Source: Gautieria morchelliformis
Lineage: Eukaryota > Basidiomycota > Agaricomycetes > Gomphales > Gomphaceae
Direction of reading: 5' to 3'
Assembly (NCBI GenBank): GCA_015179125.1
Contig: WHVA01000016.1
Span: 1-64,000 of the forward strand
DNA: 64,000 nt
Shown here: positions 11,365 through 22,116 of the stretch, piece by piece
Numbering within the stretch: position 1 is the stretch's first letter
Layout: each line of letters begins with the position of its first letter
Position numbers and translations under genes: made by a program
Notes under the pieces: generated by a model
What the model was told of the DNA's origin: nothing
What the model saw: the letters and a program-made list of their open reading frames with translations, nothing else
The model's database searches: none

Positions 11365-12862
11365 TGTTTTGGAACCCTTCAAGACTTTGGTGTTATTGCT
11401 AACACTTCAATCTATCAGAACGTGTCGTTTATGAGACTCAAAGAATATTAAGCAATGCTGCAGCACAACTCCGGAAATAATTTAATATTTGTACCTTGGT
11501 TGCAATCCGCGTAAAAACTAGTCCAAGTTAATACGGATGGAAGGCAATGCGTTTCTTAGCAGCACCGAACAATCAACTAAAAGACTGTAGGTTCAAGGAC
11601 ACTATCGGGGTCCAAGCATATTCCAAAATATAAAGGAATGTACTTAGCAGGCGAGTTTATAAATGGACTGCCCTGATAATCTACCAGCGCACAGCAATAA
11701 AACGAGAGGCAAGGAATAGAATCTAAAGCGGCTTTTACAAGTAACAGGAATTGACTTGTGAAAGATATTAACCAGGAAAATCAACTGATCAACTCTCTTG
11801 GGTATTGGAGTGCGAATGGCAAGACTATCAATTGACAGACTCACTCTGTAGAATTACACCCGGAGGATTAGTCTAGGTGGCTAAGCAGAAAAGTATCTAC
11901 TTAACAAGGAATTAGACACTAAAGTAAGTGAATAACCCTAGCTGGGATTAGCAGCTTAGTAAGATGCAAGTCACACGAGTCACGTGTAGGATAGAAGCAG
12001 TAGATTGCTAGATTGGATGATTCTAGGGGGTCAGAATGGCCTCCTTTTATATTGTAAATTACACAGGATTATGTAAAATGGGGAGCTTCTATCTATTAGG
12101 CGAGTGATGTCATAAGTAAATATTTGCGCAGCTAAAACACACCCTCGTAACTATAGTGGTGTGTTTGTGCAAGGAAATTAAGAATAGATAGCCAATCACC
12201 TTCCCTGATTTGCACTGCCCAGCATAGCCTTACACAGCCCTGCATAGCCTTGCATAGCCCTGCATAGCCCTGCACAGCCCTATGATGTCAAGGGTCCTAT
12301 TTCAGGGGTTGTGGCACTAAGCTTGGAGGCTCAGCATCCAATAAGATTGCTTGATTATGCACCCTAGTTTTGGCTCTGCATATCATTGGGCAGTCTTGCA
12401 CACAGCCTTACACAGCCATGGTTGCTATGAGGCAAGTCATGTGTCTGCTGGGTTTGAACTATATTTAAGTGTACAGGCTTGTGTAAGCTGCACCGGATAT
12501 TCCCAATCTCACCAGCTGAGATTGAAAGAGCCAAAGTGTCGGAGTTGTGGGTGTTTGAGGACGTGCGGCTCTGAATAAGCGCGTTCGAGGATCGCTCCGG
12601 TCGGAGTTTGAAATTGAGCGCCGATGACAAAGTTATGGACTCTCATGGGTTCATAACCTTTGTCAAGCAAAATAAGGCAGTTTTGAGCCAAGGAGGTCAG
12701 AACAATTGGCGAAAAAATGCCAGAAAATTCAAGGAATATTCTAAATCCAGTTCCCCATCAAAGCTGCGTGTATTGGCTGAGGTTAAGATGGGAAAAAGGC
12801 TTTTTACAGACTTTTTAATGCTTTTTTCGAGGTTTTTAGACTAGAAAAATGGTTCCTACACA
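11365..12862. mobile_element. 1.5-kb LTR-like insertion in G2 integrase, TSD gtagc
   Basis: Perfect 5-bp repeats gtagc flank it (11360-11364 and 12863-12867), and removing it restores the integrase zinc-finger reading from MSRY to IGQYVKTC. The ends are tgttttggaacc and ggttcctacaca, that is TG...CA with imperfect inverted ends, as in LTRs. It has no retrotransposon ORF, so it is most simply a long solo LTR; a small non-autonomous LTR element is possible. It contains an 11-bp-type microrepeat (ccctgcatagc variants, about 12225-12285). Two short ORFs near 12351-12844 have no recognisable domain. Confidence 0.8.
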
Positions 12863-12867
12863 GTAGC

Positions 12868-13923
12868 GGGACATCTGAGGCCACCAGTAGTTCTGAGCCA
12901 CTAACTCCAGCGTCTTCTACCTGCCAGCATGCCCTGCGAGATGGGTGTCATGGTGTTGGGACATGATGTGGCGGCAGAGGTCCACCCCATTCGGAACGTA
13001 GATCTTGCCCCTGAAGTGGAGCAACCCATCACGTTCTGACCACTCCGCTGCCCATACTGACCGTGAGTGCCCTTTCTGCAGTTCCTCCCCTGCCTGCATC
13101 ACCGATTCCTCCTTCTCTCCAGTCTGGTACTGCCTCCGGATGTCCCGGAGCATTTCTGCTTCTGCCCCAACTGCAGTCACTCCTTTGAGGGTGCGGATTG
13201 CAAAGAGACTTGGGCGGAGCAACGTCATGTCAGCATTGTTGCCGCTTCCACTTCCATGATCCGCGTGGCAGATAGGGCATTGGACTTGCCCATGGTGTGG
13301 CCAGGGTGGTGGTGGAGCATGAAGTCGAACTGGGACAGGTGTAGGGACCACTGTGCTTGTCGTCGGTTCAACTTCTTAGACGTGCGGAAGTAATCAAGGT
13401 TCTTGTAGTCTGTCAAGATCTCAAACGGGCATAGAGCACCCTCAAGGAAGTGTCGCCACTCCTCCAGTGCTTGTATGATTGCCAGCATTTCCTTGTTGTG
13501 GATCTCGTAGTTACACTCGACCGGACTAAGGCTTTTAGAGAAGAAGGCAATCGGATGCCACCCCCCACCATCTTCCGATGACTGCTGTGACAAGACCGCT
13601 CCGGTGGCTGTGTCGGCAGAATCCACCTCGACTCGGTAAGGGCGAGAGTCGTCGGGTAAGATCAGGACTGGGGCAGAAGTGATCAGCTCCTTGAGTTTGT
13701 CAAAGGAGGCCTGTTCCGGCTCCCCCCACCGCCATCCAACATCCTTCTTGGTAAGGTCGAAGAGGGCATGGGCATGGCAGGAGAAGTCCTTGATGAACCG
13801 CCGGTAGAAATTGACAAACCCAATGAAGGACTGGACCTCCTTCTTGTTCCACGGCACAGGCCATTCCGACACACCGGAAACTTTGACTGGGTCCATTTCC
13901 ACCTTTCCTTCTGACACGATCAC
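12868..13923 (-). pseudogene. G2 RNase H and reverse transcriptase connection
   Basis: From high to low coordinate: end of reverse transcriptase and thumb (GFVNFYRRFIKDFSCHAHAL), RNase H with FFSKSLSPVECNYEIHNKEM and EILTDYKNLDYFRTSKKLNR, and the integrase zinc-finger start HHDTHLAGHAGR. There are frame changes at about 13225-13351 and 12916. In most relatives the RNase H motif is TDHKNLEYF; here His is Tyr (TDYKNL). Confidence 0.75.
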
Positions 13924-13935
13924 CCCCCAGATACT

Positions 13936-14680
13936 CTATCCGGGTCCGCTCAAATTCGCACTTTTCTGGCTTGAGACACAGCGGAGCTGTTCCAGCACTC
14001 TCCGCACGACCTCCCGATGTTCCAACATGGTCTTTGTGAAGATGAGGATGTCATCGAGGTAGACGCAGACAACCCCTTCTGCTATCATGTCACGGAAGAT
14101 GTCATTCATCATCGTCTGGAACGTGGCAGGACTGTTGGTGAGGCCAAAGAACATGACCTGTGTCTCAAAGAGCCCTCGGTTGGTGCGGAATGAGGCCTTC
14201 CACTCATCTCCCTCACAGATCCGAACATTATTGAAGCCCCAGCGGACATCCAGCTTAGTGAAATACCTTGCCCCGCGGAGTTGTGTGATCAGTTCGGAAA
14301 TGAGCGGAATGGGGTACCGGTTCTTGTCTTGCTTCCCCAGGCTGGTGACTGCAAAGGAAGTGCATTCTGTGTGTCCATTGTAGCGGAGAATTGTATCTAC
14401 TATCTCCGTGATGGACCCTGCCTCATTGGAGCTTCCATCCACATTGAACACTGGGATTGCACGTTGCAACTTCCATGTGGTCAGTCGGTTCCGTTCTACA
14501 TAGTCCCGGTCCATAAACTGACCAGTGGCCCTGCAATCGACAAGGGCGGGTCCGGATTTTAATTCCGCCGTATCAGTCGTCTGGATCTCCACCTTAATGA
14601 CTAGTGACTTGGGGCCAGGGGTGGCAGCAACAACATAGCGTTTCGGGAGGCGTCTCTCCCAAGGGCGGAGGTGGGATGGA
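13936..14680 (-). pseudogene. G2 protease fused to reverse transcriptase by deletion
   Basis: The N-terminal part (from about 14592) holds the aspartic protease flap region, with [13 protein letters not shown] where a DSGAT-type active site is expected, so the active-site triad is altered. The sequence then jumps from a mid-protease segment (SFAVTSL) to [20 protein letters not shown] in the reverse transcriptase, skipping the end of protease and the first polymerase motifs (the KKDG...R.V.DYR block). The remaining polymerase has [12 protein letters not shown] and [10 protein letters not shown] with both catalytic regions readable. The deletion alone makes it non-functional. Codons at 14601-14680 continue the linker to gag. 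Confidence 0.8.
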
Positions 14681-14686
14681 CGGGGT

Positions 14687-15377
14687 TGTTACGACTGTTC
14701 CGATCAATCATCTCCGCCACCTCCGCATATCCTCCGCGCCACCTCTGCGCCACCTCCGACTCTATTTCGACATCCGCAACATCCGCAACATCCGCAACCC
14801 TCCTCCCTTGTTCTTTCAGCACCCATGGCCACCTCCAGATACCGGCCCCCGTACTCGACCCTGAGCACAGCAAGATACCATTTCCGTAGTTCCGTTTCTT
14901 CCGATGCCTATTGTACTTACCCGCCTTGTTCTTTGCCATTGTACTTACCCTACCCTGCACCCCCCTTGTCAACCATTGTTCCGTATTAGTTACTTACCCC
15001 ATATGTCTATCCGATTCCCGCACTCTCCGGAACTTGCTTAGCATCATACCCTTACTTGTTGTTTCTGCGTTTTGTATAAAACCCTCTCATGTATGTCTGT
15101 TAATCTGCAATCAGATAATCGCCTTCGATACTTGATTTCCTTTGCTCCATCTCCTGTTCTTAGCACAGCGAGTCTAGCAAGATCTCAGTCTCTCTCCGCC
15201 TTCCGTCTTCCACCTTCCGCCTCAGTTCCGACTGAAGTTCTGACCCAAACTTTGGTTCAGTATTTTCCGACTTCCGACTCATTTCCGAAATACCTAGGAC
15301 GATAGTTCATTGGGGGCGCAACCTACAAGTTGAAGCCGCTCCTAGTTCCGACTTAGCGGAAATCTCGATACGTAACA
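14687..15377 (+). mobile_element. Solo LTR (691 bp) with TSD ggggt
   Basis: Ends are TGTTACG and CGTAACA, a perfect 7-bp inverted pair, and the element is flanked by ggggt on both sides (14682-14686 and 15378-15382). A TATA-like tttgtataaaacc near 15075 gives a plus orientation. It interrupts the G2 gag-protease linker. The same family is seen at 45459-46000 (truncated) and 55459-56019. Confidence 0.88.
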
Positions 15378-15382
15378 GGGGT

Positions 15383-15510
15383 GTTGGATTCGGTTTTTGT
15401 GTGACTCTATCTGGTGGCTCTGCATGAAGTGAGGGGAGTGGGGGCTTTTCATTCTCTACTTCAAGACAGGAAAACCAGTTATGTACAGGCAGCAGGGGCA
15501 CACATCTCAC
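15383..15510 (-). pseudogene. Remnant of G2 gag-protease linker
   Basis: The minus-strand ORF starting at 15510 reads LPVHNWFSCLEVENEKP and runs toward the solo LTR. Removing that LTR joins it to the Ser/Ala-rich linker at 14680-14601. It is truncated upstream at 15511 by the G3 LTR junction. Confidence 0.5.
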
Positions 15511-15515
15511 CCGTT

Positions 15516-16547
15516 TGTCAAGATTGGTTTTTAGGCGTTAATATCGTGTATTAGTGAACACAACGAATGCCCAAATAACTTGTGCGAATAAGTATGCCAT
15601 TCGGCGAATAAGTGAACCGATGAATGTTCACGAAACAAAGGGGTTGCCCGAACGGGGCTCGCCCTGTCTACAGTCGTAGCGAAACAGCTCGCAGCACTTG
15701 ACGATGCAACATGCAAGATATTGCGGAAGGGCTGTCTAAGTTTCGACGGTCCCTTCGCTGGCGAAGGTGCTCCTTCGGAGCCCTTCGCCAACAGCACAGA
15801 AAGTAGTTTGAAGGCTAAGGTAACGAAGATGAAGTATGAGAACTCACCAGTGATGCCTAAGTCCTTGGCTGGTCGGAGATAGAAATCTTCAAGGAGAGGC
15901 TCAAGACGATGATCACAGCGGGGTCAAGTTTGCACAAGATGGACGATGTATGATAATTGAACTGGGGAATATACATGCGAATGTAAACTACTTATATCGA
16001 ATGCTCGTAAGGTATCAGCGAATAGGAAAGAGGCCGTCACAAGTCAGGGTTGGATAGGGGTGTGCAGTCATGATACTAAGGAGGTGGAATAAACATACAA
16101 TAGAGTGAGGGAAGAATGCGAACATGAAACGACGGAGAGTAAAGGGGGCGAAAGCACTTATGGACAAAACCATGTCTTGGGACCCGCATACATGCTACCC
16201 TGCACGGACTCTTGGTCTACTGGGTTGATCCTGCACGACCTATGGGAGGGGCGCCCTGCGAACACGCATTGGCCATACGAACACCCAATGGGGTTGGATT
16301 TAAGAAGGTGATGGGGCTAATGATGAACCATCATGCCGGGTGATTGGTATCGATCATATTTGATGGCGTGCCTGCTGGCGAAATGTGTGAGTAGTGAATA
16401 GCGGTTCGGAGGATGGGGCGAACAGTGAGTAGAGTAGACGTAGAGGAGGAGTGGTCGGTAGGTGCGGCGAACCCTGACGAAGATGCTAGGGAGTGACGAG
16501 GGGGAACATGGAGGTAGCGCGGTAGGAGAAATAAACCGGTCATGACA
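15516..16547 (-). repeat. 3' LTR of G3
   Basis: Plus-strand ends TGTCAAGATTGG and GGTCATGACA, 1032 bp. The left two thirds are nearly identical to the 5' LTR, while the right third (U3 on the minus strand, about 16380-16540) diverges from it. A polypurine tract abuts it at 16548-16560. Confidence 0.85.
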
Positions 16548-16796
16548 GTACCCCCCTCCTAGCTTCGGAGTCCAACGACGCTGCGTCTTATGGTGGGGTG
16601 GAACCGTTAAGGACGCAATGGGTCCCCCGATGGGATCTCTGAAGTCTGGGCCCTGCGTAGCTGCGTGGTCCGTGCACGACTTCTTTTTCTGTTTAAAAAA
16701 CGCGGCGCAGAACGGGGTTTTGGGGCCCAACTAAGCACCCCAGCCAAGAGTCCTGCCTTTTATGACAACACCTGGGTACTCAGCTCTCCTCGGTTG

Positions 16797-17504
16797 ATCG
16801 CAGGTTGTGTCGAGGGTTAGGCCGGAGCTTCGGGGAGAGTCACGAGGGGATGTGGAGCAGTGGTTGGTCGATGTGGCAGGGGTCCAAGTGAGTACCAGCC
16901 TTTTTCTTTATTAGTCTTTATTCGCTCAATGATGAGGTCTAGGAGGAGCTTCGGAAGATGCTGCAGGCCGAGGAGGTGGCCGACCAAACGTTCGAAAGGC
17001 CGTCCGAAGTAGACGAGCTGGCAAAGGAGATTCAAAAAACGAGGGTGTGGTTGGAGAGTTCGGCGTCGACATTGGAATCGGTACCCACAGAAGCGGATAT
17101 TGACTCGACTCCGGCTCCGATCTTTACGCTGATGTCGAAGGGGTGCGAAGGGAGGGAGGTGACTAGGGAGGACCCGGAAGGTATGGTGTCCTCCTGTATT
17201 TTTGCGACGACCATGCTAACTCGGTGATGCCTTCGGCGAAGTCCCCCACTCTGATTCGCAGTCGGCCGGGGACATGCCTGAGTCGACGAAAGCTGCAGAG
17301 CCTGTTAGGGTGAGGCGACTGGGCATCTGCTTCGCCCCCGATGGCGAAGGTAGGAGGGCAAGGATAGCCAGGGGTATGGTCAGGACAATGGCCAAGTATG
17401 ATGCACAACCCGCGAGTACCCTTTCGAGCCATCGAGGGGGGGGCGAAGAGGTTGATGGGGAGCTCGGAGCGTCTGAAGAGGCGTTGGTTGCGGGTGTCGA
17501 ATGA
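16797..17504 (+). CDS. Antisense spliced ORF between G3 chromodomain and 3' LTR
   Basis: I do not recognise this protein. On the strand opposite to pol, an open frame around 16797-16888 (VEQWLVDVAGVQ) meets a donor gtgagtacc at about 16889 and an acceptor ctag at about 16943. Joining them keeps the frame and continues as EELRKMLQAEEVADQTFERP and an acidic, helical tract to about 17179. A second candidate intron (gtatgg at 17180 to gcag near 17271) would lead to the frame ending at 17504 (LGASEEALVAGVE), but the phase of that join is not clean. Composition is protein-like and unlike the shadow frames of pol. It could be an accessory gene of the element or captured host exons. Confidence 0.4.
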
Positions 17505-17538
17505 GTCGAAGGGAGTTGGGTGAGGATTGAGAGAAGGT

Positions 17539-18828
17539 TTAATTAGGGGAGTGGAATCTATAGGTAGAATGTGAACAGAGTATCATTTTCTTGGGGTTTG
17601 GTAAATGTCTAAGCCTTGGGTTTCTGGGGTACTTCGCATGGAATTCGGCGAGTCTGCGAGCAGAATTAGTAACATTCGAAGAGGGTTCCCAAGACGTAGC
17701 ATCGGGGGTGTGTTCGTATCCCTTCCACTCTACTAGGTATTCCAATCGCTTCCGGCGAATGCGACTATCGAGGATCTTCGTGATCTCGTACTCATCCGCA
17801 GAGTCAATTTCGATAGGAGGTGGAGGGTCCGCGTATCGACCTGGGATGGTAGATGTCGTGGCGGGTTCGAGAAGGGATACGTGAAACACAGGGTGGATCT
17901 GGCGAAGGTCCAGTGGTAAGCCTAAGCGAAACGCATGAGAAGATATTTTAGCCGTGATAGGATATGGGCCAAGTCTTCGGTGGTCGAGTTTCTTCGAAGG
18001 TCGTTTTGTGCGAATATTTCGCGAGTCGAGCCATACTTTATCGCCGACCTGAAACTCAGGGATCGGAATGCAGCGAGTGGTTGTGGCCGATGTGTACTGG
18101 GTAATTGATTTCTTAATTTGATCTCGAAGGTATTGGTGAAGGTCCTTGAGGTCTGCCGACTGGCGATAAGCGTCTTCGGAAGCGACCGAAGTGAGCGATA
18201 CTTCGAGCTTTGGATGGAAACCTTTGTTGGCGAAGAAGGGTGTGACCTGGGTCGCTGAATGGGCTGTGTTGTTGTAAGCGAATTCGGCAAGAGGTAAGAG
18301 GTCAACCCAATCATCCTGCTGGTAGTTGATATACACTCGGAGATACTGCTCGAGGATTTGGTTCACTCGTTCGGTTTGTCCATCGGTTTGGGGGTGGTAG
18401 GCTGTGGAAAGATTGCCTTTGATGCCGAGGATTTCGCAGAGAGAGGTCCAGAATCGGGATGTGAAGTGCTTCCCTCGGTCGGAGATGATGTCGCTGGGGC
18501 TACCGTGTTTAGCGAATACATGTCAAAGGAAGAGCATGGCAACGTCTCCTGAATCGATGTCCGAGAATGTCGGAATGAACAGGGCCATCTTTGTTAGCCT
18601 GTCGACAATGACAAGGATCATATCGTGCCCGTCCGACGGTGGGAGTCCTTCGATGAAGTCCATGGAGATCGAATCCCAAGGTCGTTGGCTGATGGGCAGA
18701 AAGTGAAGTGGACCGAAAGGTTTGTGATGAATGGACTTAGCGTGGCGACACTTGGAACAGGAGCCGATGTAGTTGGTGACGAAGGTGGACATGTTCGGCC
18801 AATGATACTGTCTCCGAATGTTCTTCAT
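17539..18828 (-). pseudogene. G3 integrase and chromodomain
   Basis: From 18828 downward: zinc-finger end (SCSKCRHAK), WDSISMDFIEGLPPSDGHDM with the first catalytic Asp, a TGA stop at 18525-18523 after MLFL, then HVFAKHGSPSDIISDRG with the second Asp, and the third motif before NQILEQYLRVYINY. The C-terminal domain (LGPYPITAKISSHAFRLGLP) and HPVFHVSLLEP follow, then a chromodomain with YEITKILDSRIRRKRLEYLV and WKGYEHTPDATSWEP. Apart from the stop and frame changes near 18366-18530 the catalytic DDE residues look retained. The stop lies where relatives have Arg or Gln. Confidence 0.82.
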
Positions 18829-20470
18829 CGTTTTGCTGATCCCTGGTGGCCTGCTAACTGATGATCATGCAGCGAGTGATGGATGTCCAAGCGAATATCA
18901 TTATGATCGGGGACATACATTCGCTGTTTGTATAACAGCGTTTTTCCGTCCTCTCCAAATGACCAGGGGTCTGGCTTCGCATTCGAAGGGGTGATTGCCA
19001 ATGATTGAGAATGAAGACGAGTGATGTGGACTGAGGATACGGGATCGGTCAACTGGCCCTGTTGGATGGATGTCAACAGTGATGCAGAGTCAAGGATGAT
19101 GGCGCGAATGAGTTGCCCGGTCTTAAACATCGACTGGAAGTTGTGGGGGTTCACCAATGCGTATGCACCATCCCCCCCTTTTGGGTACACGTCGCCCTGA
19201 CAGGTCAATGCATCCGGCTTTGTGCCAAGTCGCCCAGCTCGGTAGCGAATGATATAGTTGAACCCTGACAGGTGTTTGGACCAACGGACCTGTCGTCGGG
19301 TCAGCTGCTTCGTAGTTGCGAAGTACTCAAGGTTCTTGTGGTCAGAGAGGACGAGGATGACGTGGGACACCCCTTTGAGGTAGTTTCGCCATTGCTTGAA
19401 GGCACAGAAGATGGCGAGCAGCTCCTTGTCATAGATCTCATAGTTCATTTTGGCAGGTGCCATTCCTCACGAATAGAAGGCGATCGGGTGGATATCACCA
19501 TCGGAGGGGGTGATCTGGGAGATGATGGCGGCGATGGCGTAGTCGGAGGCATCCGTCTTGATGATGATCGGGTTACTCGGATTGAATTGGATGAGGACTG
19601 GAGCCTGTGCGAACACGGCTTTGAGTGCTTCGAAAGCCTCCTGCTGCGTCGCGTCCCAGGTGAATGGAGTATCCTTCCTGGTCAGGCGAGTGAGCGGCAG
19701 GACGATGTCGGAGAACGAAATGATGAATCTCCTGTAGAAGTTTGCAAAGCCTAGGAATGATTGGATTTCGCGAACGTTCGTAGGTGCAGGCCACTTTGTG
19801 ATGGCAGCTGTTTTTCGATGTCCATAGAGACCCCAGCAGGAGAGATGATGAATCCGAGAAACTCAACCCAGTTCGAATGGAAGAGGCATTTCTCGGGCTT
19901 TAGGAAGAGGTTGTGTCTCCGAAGACGGGCGAGGACCATTCGGACATGCTCTAAGTGATCCTCCCTGTTCTCGGAGAAGATAAGGATGTCGTCAAGGTAG
20001 ACTACAACGAAGATGTCAGCCATGTCTTGGAAGATGTCATTCATGAAGTGTTGGAACGTCGCCGGAGCATTCGTTAACCCGAACGGCATGACAAGATATT
20101 TGAAGGACCCATATCGTGTTTGGAAGGCTGTCTTCCACTCTTGGCCAGAGGCGATCCGAACATTATTGAACCCGGCACGAAGGTTGAATTTGGCATAGAC
20201 GTTCGCACTTTTGAGTTGGTCAATAAGACTCGGAATCAGTGGGATAGGGTACTTGTTCTTTTGCGTGATACGATTCAGCCCTCGATAATCCACACACATT
20301 CGCAGTGTGCCATCCTTCTTTTTCGCAAAGACAACGGGGGCGCCACCCAGTGATTGGGAGGAGCGGATAAATCCCTTGCCGAGCATGTCTTTGAGATATT
20401 CGCGGAGAGCCTCTAATTCGCTGTTTGAGAGTGGGTATATGGGGCCGTGAGGTGGTGTACCATCGTTCTC
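18829..20470 (-). pseudogene. G3 reverse transcriptase and RNase H
   Basis: The reverse transcriptase frame (20386-19751) begins LGKGFIRSSQSLGGAPVVFA and carries DYRGLNRITQKNKYPIPLIP, PFGLTNAPATFQHFMND and [13 protein letters not shown]. The first catalytic Asp is Asn: the motif reads YAKFNLRAGF (codon plus-strand 20183-20185), where relatives have Asp. The connection and RNase H follow in other frames (19866-19573 and 19463-18825) with [20 protein letters not shown] and [20 protein letters not shown]. At least two frameshifts (near 19800 and 19470) and the Asp-to-Asn change make it inactive. Confidence 0.85.
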
Positions 20471-20494
20471 GATCTCGATGGTGTGGTCATAAGG

Positions 20495-21861
20495 TCAATG
20501 TGGGGGCAGGTCTTTGGCTTTAGCACGCGAGAAGATATCGAAGAAGTCGTGGTACTCCTCTGGTACCACAGCCCTGAACATTTCTAACTCGTCCTTCGGT
20601 AGAGGGTTTTCGTGGAGGAGTGTGGTTGGGGCTGGTGCGTTGCCGACAGCGCGAAGCGAACTGGGCTCAGGGATGGAAGGGTGCATGTTTAACATGAAGG
20701 TTTCTTCTTCGCCAAGTTTTATGATTAGCTCGAAGGCGGCTGTGCTGATTAGGGTTATATGCGGTGTTACCCTCCTTGTCGGAGGTGGATCGGGAGGTGA
20801 AGAATGGAATGGGAGGTGGTCATCGATCAGCAATTCGGTGCATGGTGTACAGGAACGAAGATGACTCGGAGTAGGCTCTGTTTTTGGTCGAATAGGTTCG
20901 GTCTCTATGATGTGTTCTTTCGTGGCTGAAAATGGACGAATGAGATTGTCAGGGAGTGATATAGAGGACTCAGAGGAGTGATTCTCGATCGCCTTGGTTG
21001 AAAGAAGTAAGGGTTCGCCATCCACGTCGAATATCTGTTCGTAACCAGAAAGATTCGGAATAGGAGCGGCGAAGGAGTGACGTTCGGTGGAAGGACCGGG
21101 ACATAGGAGAGTGGTCCAATCGCCGTGTTCGGGACGTAACCCAAGGATGGCGGGGACGGGTGCGAACCAGGAACTGGCGGTAGCGATGTCATCGACGCAG
21201 TGTGGAGTTCGGGGATACTGTCGAAGATAGCCGGCAGGGAAATCATCGTACAGGCCATGGCGACCGTCATGTGTGGGAGCATGAAACCGGTGCCGGGAGG
21301 AAAGGTAATTGAGAGGGAGCCCCAATCGATCATTGGTTTCGTGGAGCGAAGCCACGGAAGCCCAAGAACGATTGCGGCTGAAGGGTGTAACTTTGTGACA
21401 AGTAGCGAAACGTCCTGTGAAGAAGAGTCGCTGAAAGTGAGACTAGTATCGAGATATTCGTGAATGAAACCAGCAGTGGCTGGCTTCCCGTCGAAAAGGG
21501 AGAGACCGATCGGCAAACGGAGTGATGTACATACGAAACCAGGACGAGAGGAAAAGGAGCTATCAATTCAATTGGAAGTGGCACCAGAGTCAATAAGAGT
21601 AGGGATCGAGTTAGGTAGACCGGGAAGGTGTACATGGATGATGAAGGATGAATCGGAATGGGAGCTAATAGAGGCGAATAAACATGCTGGTGGTACAGAG
21701 TCAATCGGGCTGGTATTCGGAGGCGTAGGATGTTCATCGGCAAGAATTGAAGAGAACGAGTCTAGTAGGAGAGGTGATCCAGGTCCGCCAAGTAGGGCAG
21801 AAAGCTGTGCGAAGGATTGGTACGGGGAAGAGCGACCCATGGAGGGGTAAGGCTGTCCCAC
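20495..21861 (-). pseudogene. G3 protease and N-terminal polyprotein region
   Basis: The start region (21861) is Pro/Ser-rich and leads into IPTLIDSGATSN, the retroviral-type aspartic protease active site (DSGA). The protein continues in a second frame (21516-20905) with FTFSDSSSQ-like and LHPSAAIVLGLPWLR segments, the conserved protease C-terminal motif, then a third frame (21355-20495) giving a long Ser/Pro/His-rich linker that ends DFFDIFSRAKAKDLPPH, the usual lead-in to Ty3 reverse transcriptase. Three frames are used, so at least two indels have occurred. No zinc knuckle or gag core is visible upstream. Confidence 0.7.
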
Positions 21862-22116
21862 GAATAAACGAGGATCAGGCCCGCCAGGAGAGGCGAGAAT
21901 CTATAGAGAGGAGTGTTGGAAGAGAGGTTGTCCCACGAAGGGGAATAAGGAAGACCTGCCAAGTAGGGCAGGGGTCCAGGGAATGTTCGGTGTGGGGAGA
22001 GGCGACCTTTGAAATGGTGAAGCTGTCCCGTGAATAGGTGTGGTGTAGAGTGTGCGTAAGAAAATGGTGAATGGATAGAATGAATGCTTTGACTGTAGCT
22101 GTTAGTTCAATTATAC

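Larger units (their letters stand above)
9694..15515 (-). mobile_element. Ty3 chromovirus G2, decayed and truncated
   Basis: Reading leftward the order is gag-end linker (15510-15383), protease, reverse transcriptase, RNase H, integrase, chromodomain and 3' LTR (10120-9694), the standard order of a chromodomain Ty3 element. The 5' LTR and most of gag are missing: at 15516 the sequence switches directly into the 3' LTR of G3. Two later insertions interrupt it: an LTR-like element at 11365-12862 in the integrase zinc-finger region, and a solo LTR at 14687-15377 between gag and protease. Several frameshifts and an internal deletion between protease and reverse transcriptase make it inactive. Its LTR family is that of G1. 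Confidence 0.85.

Noticed and set aside
19272..19754. 160-codon plus-strand ORF
   Set aside because: Antisense shadow of G3 RNase H and reverse transcriptase.
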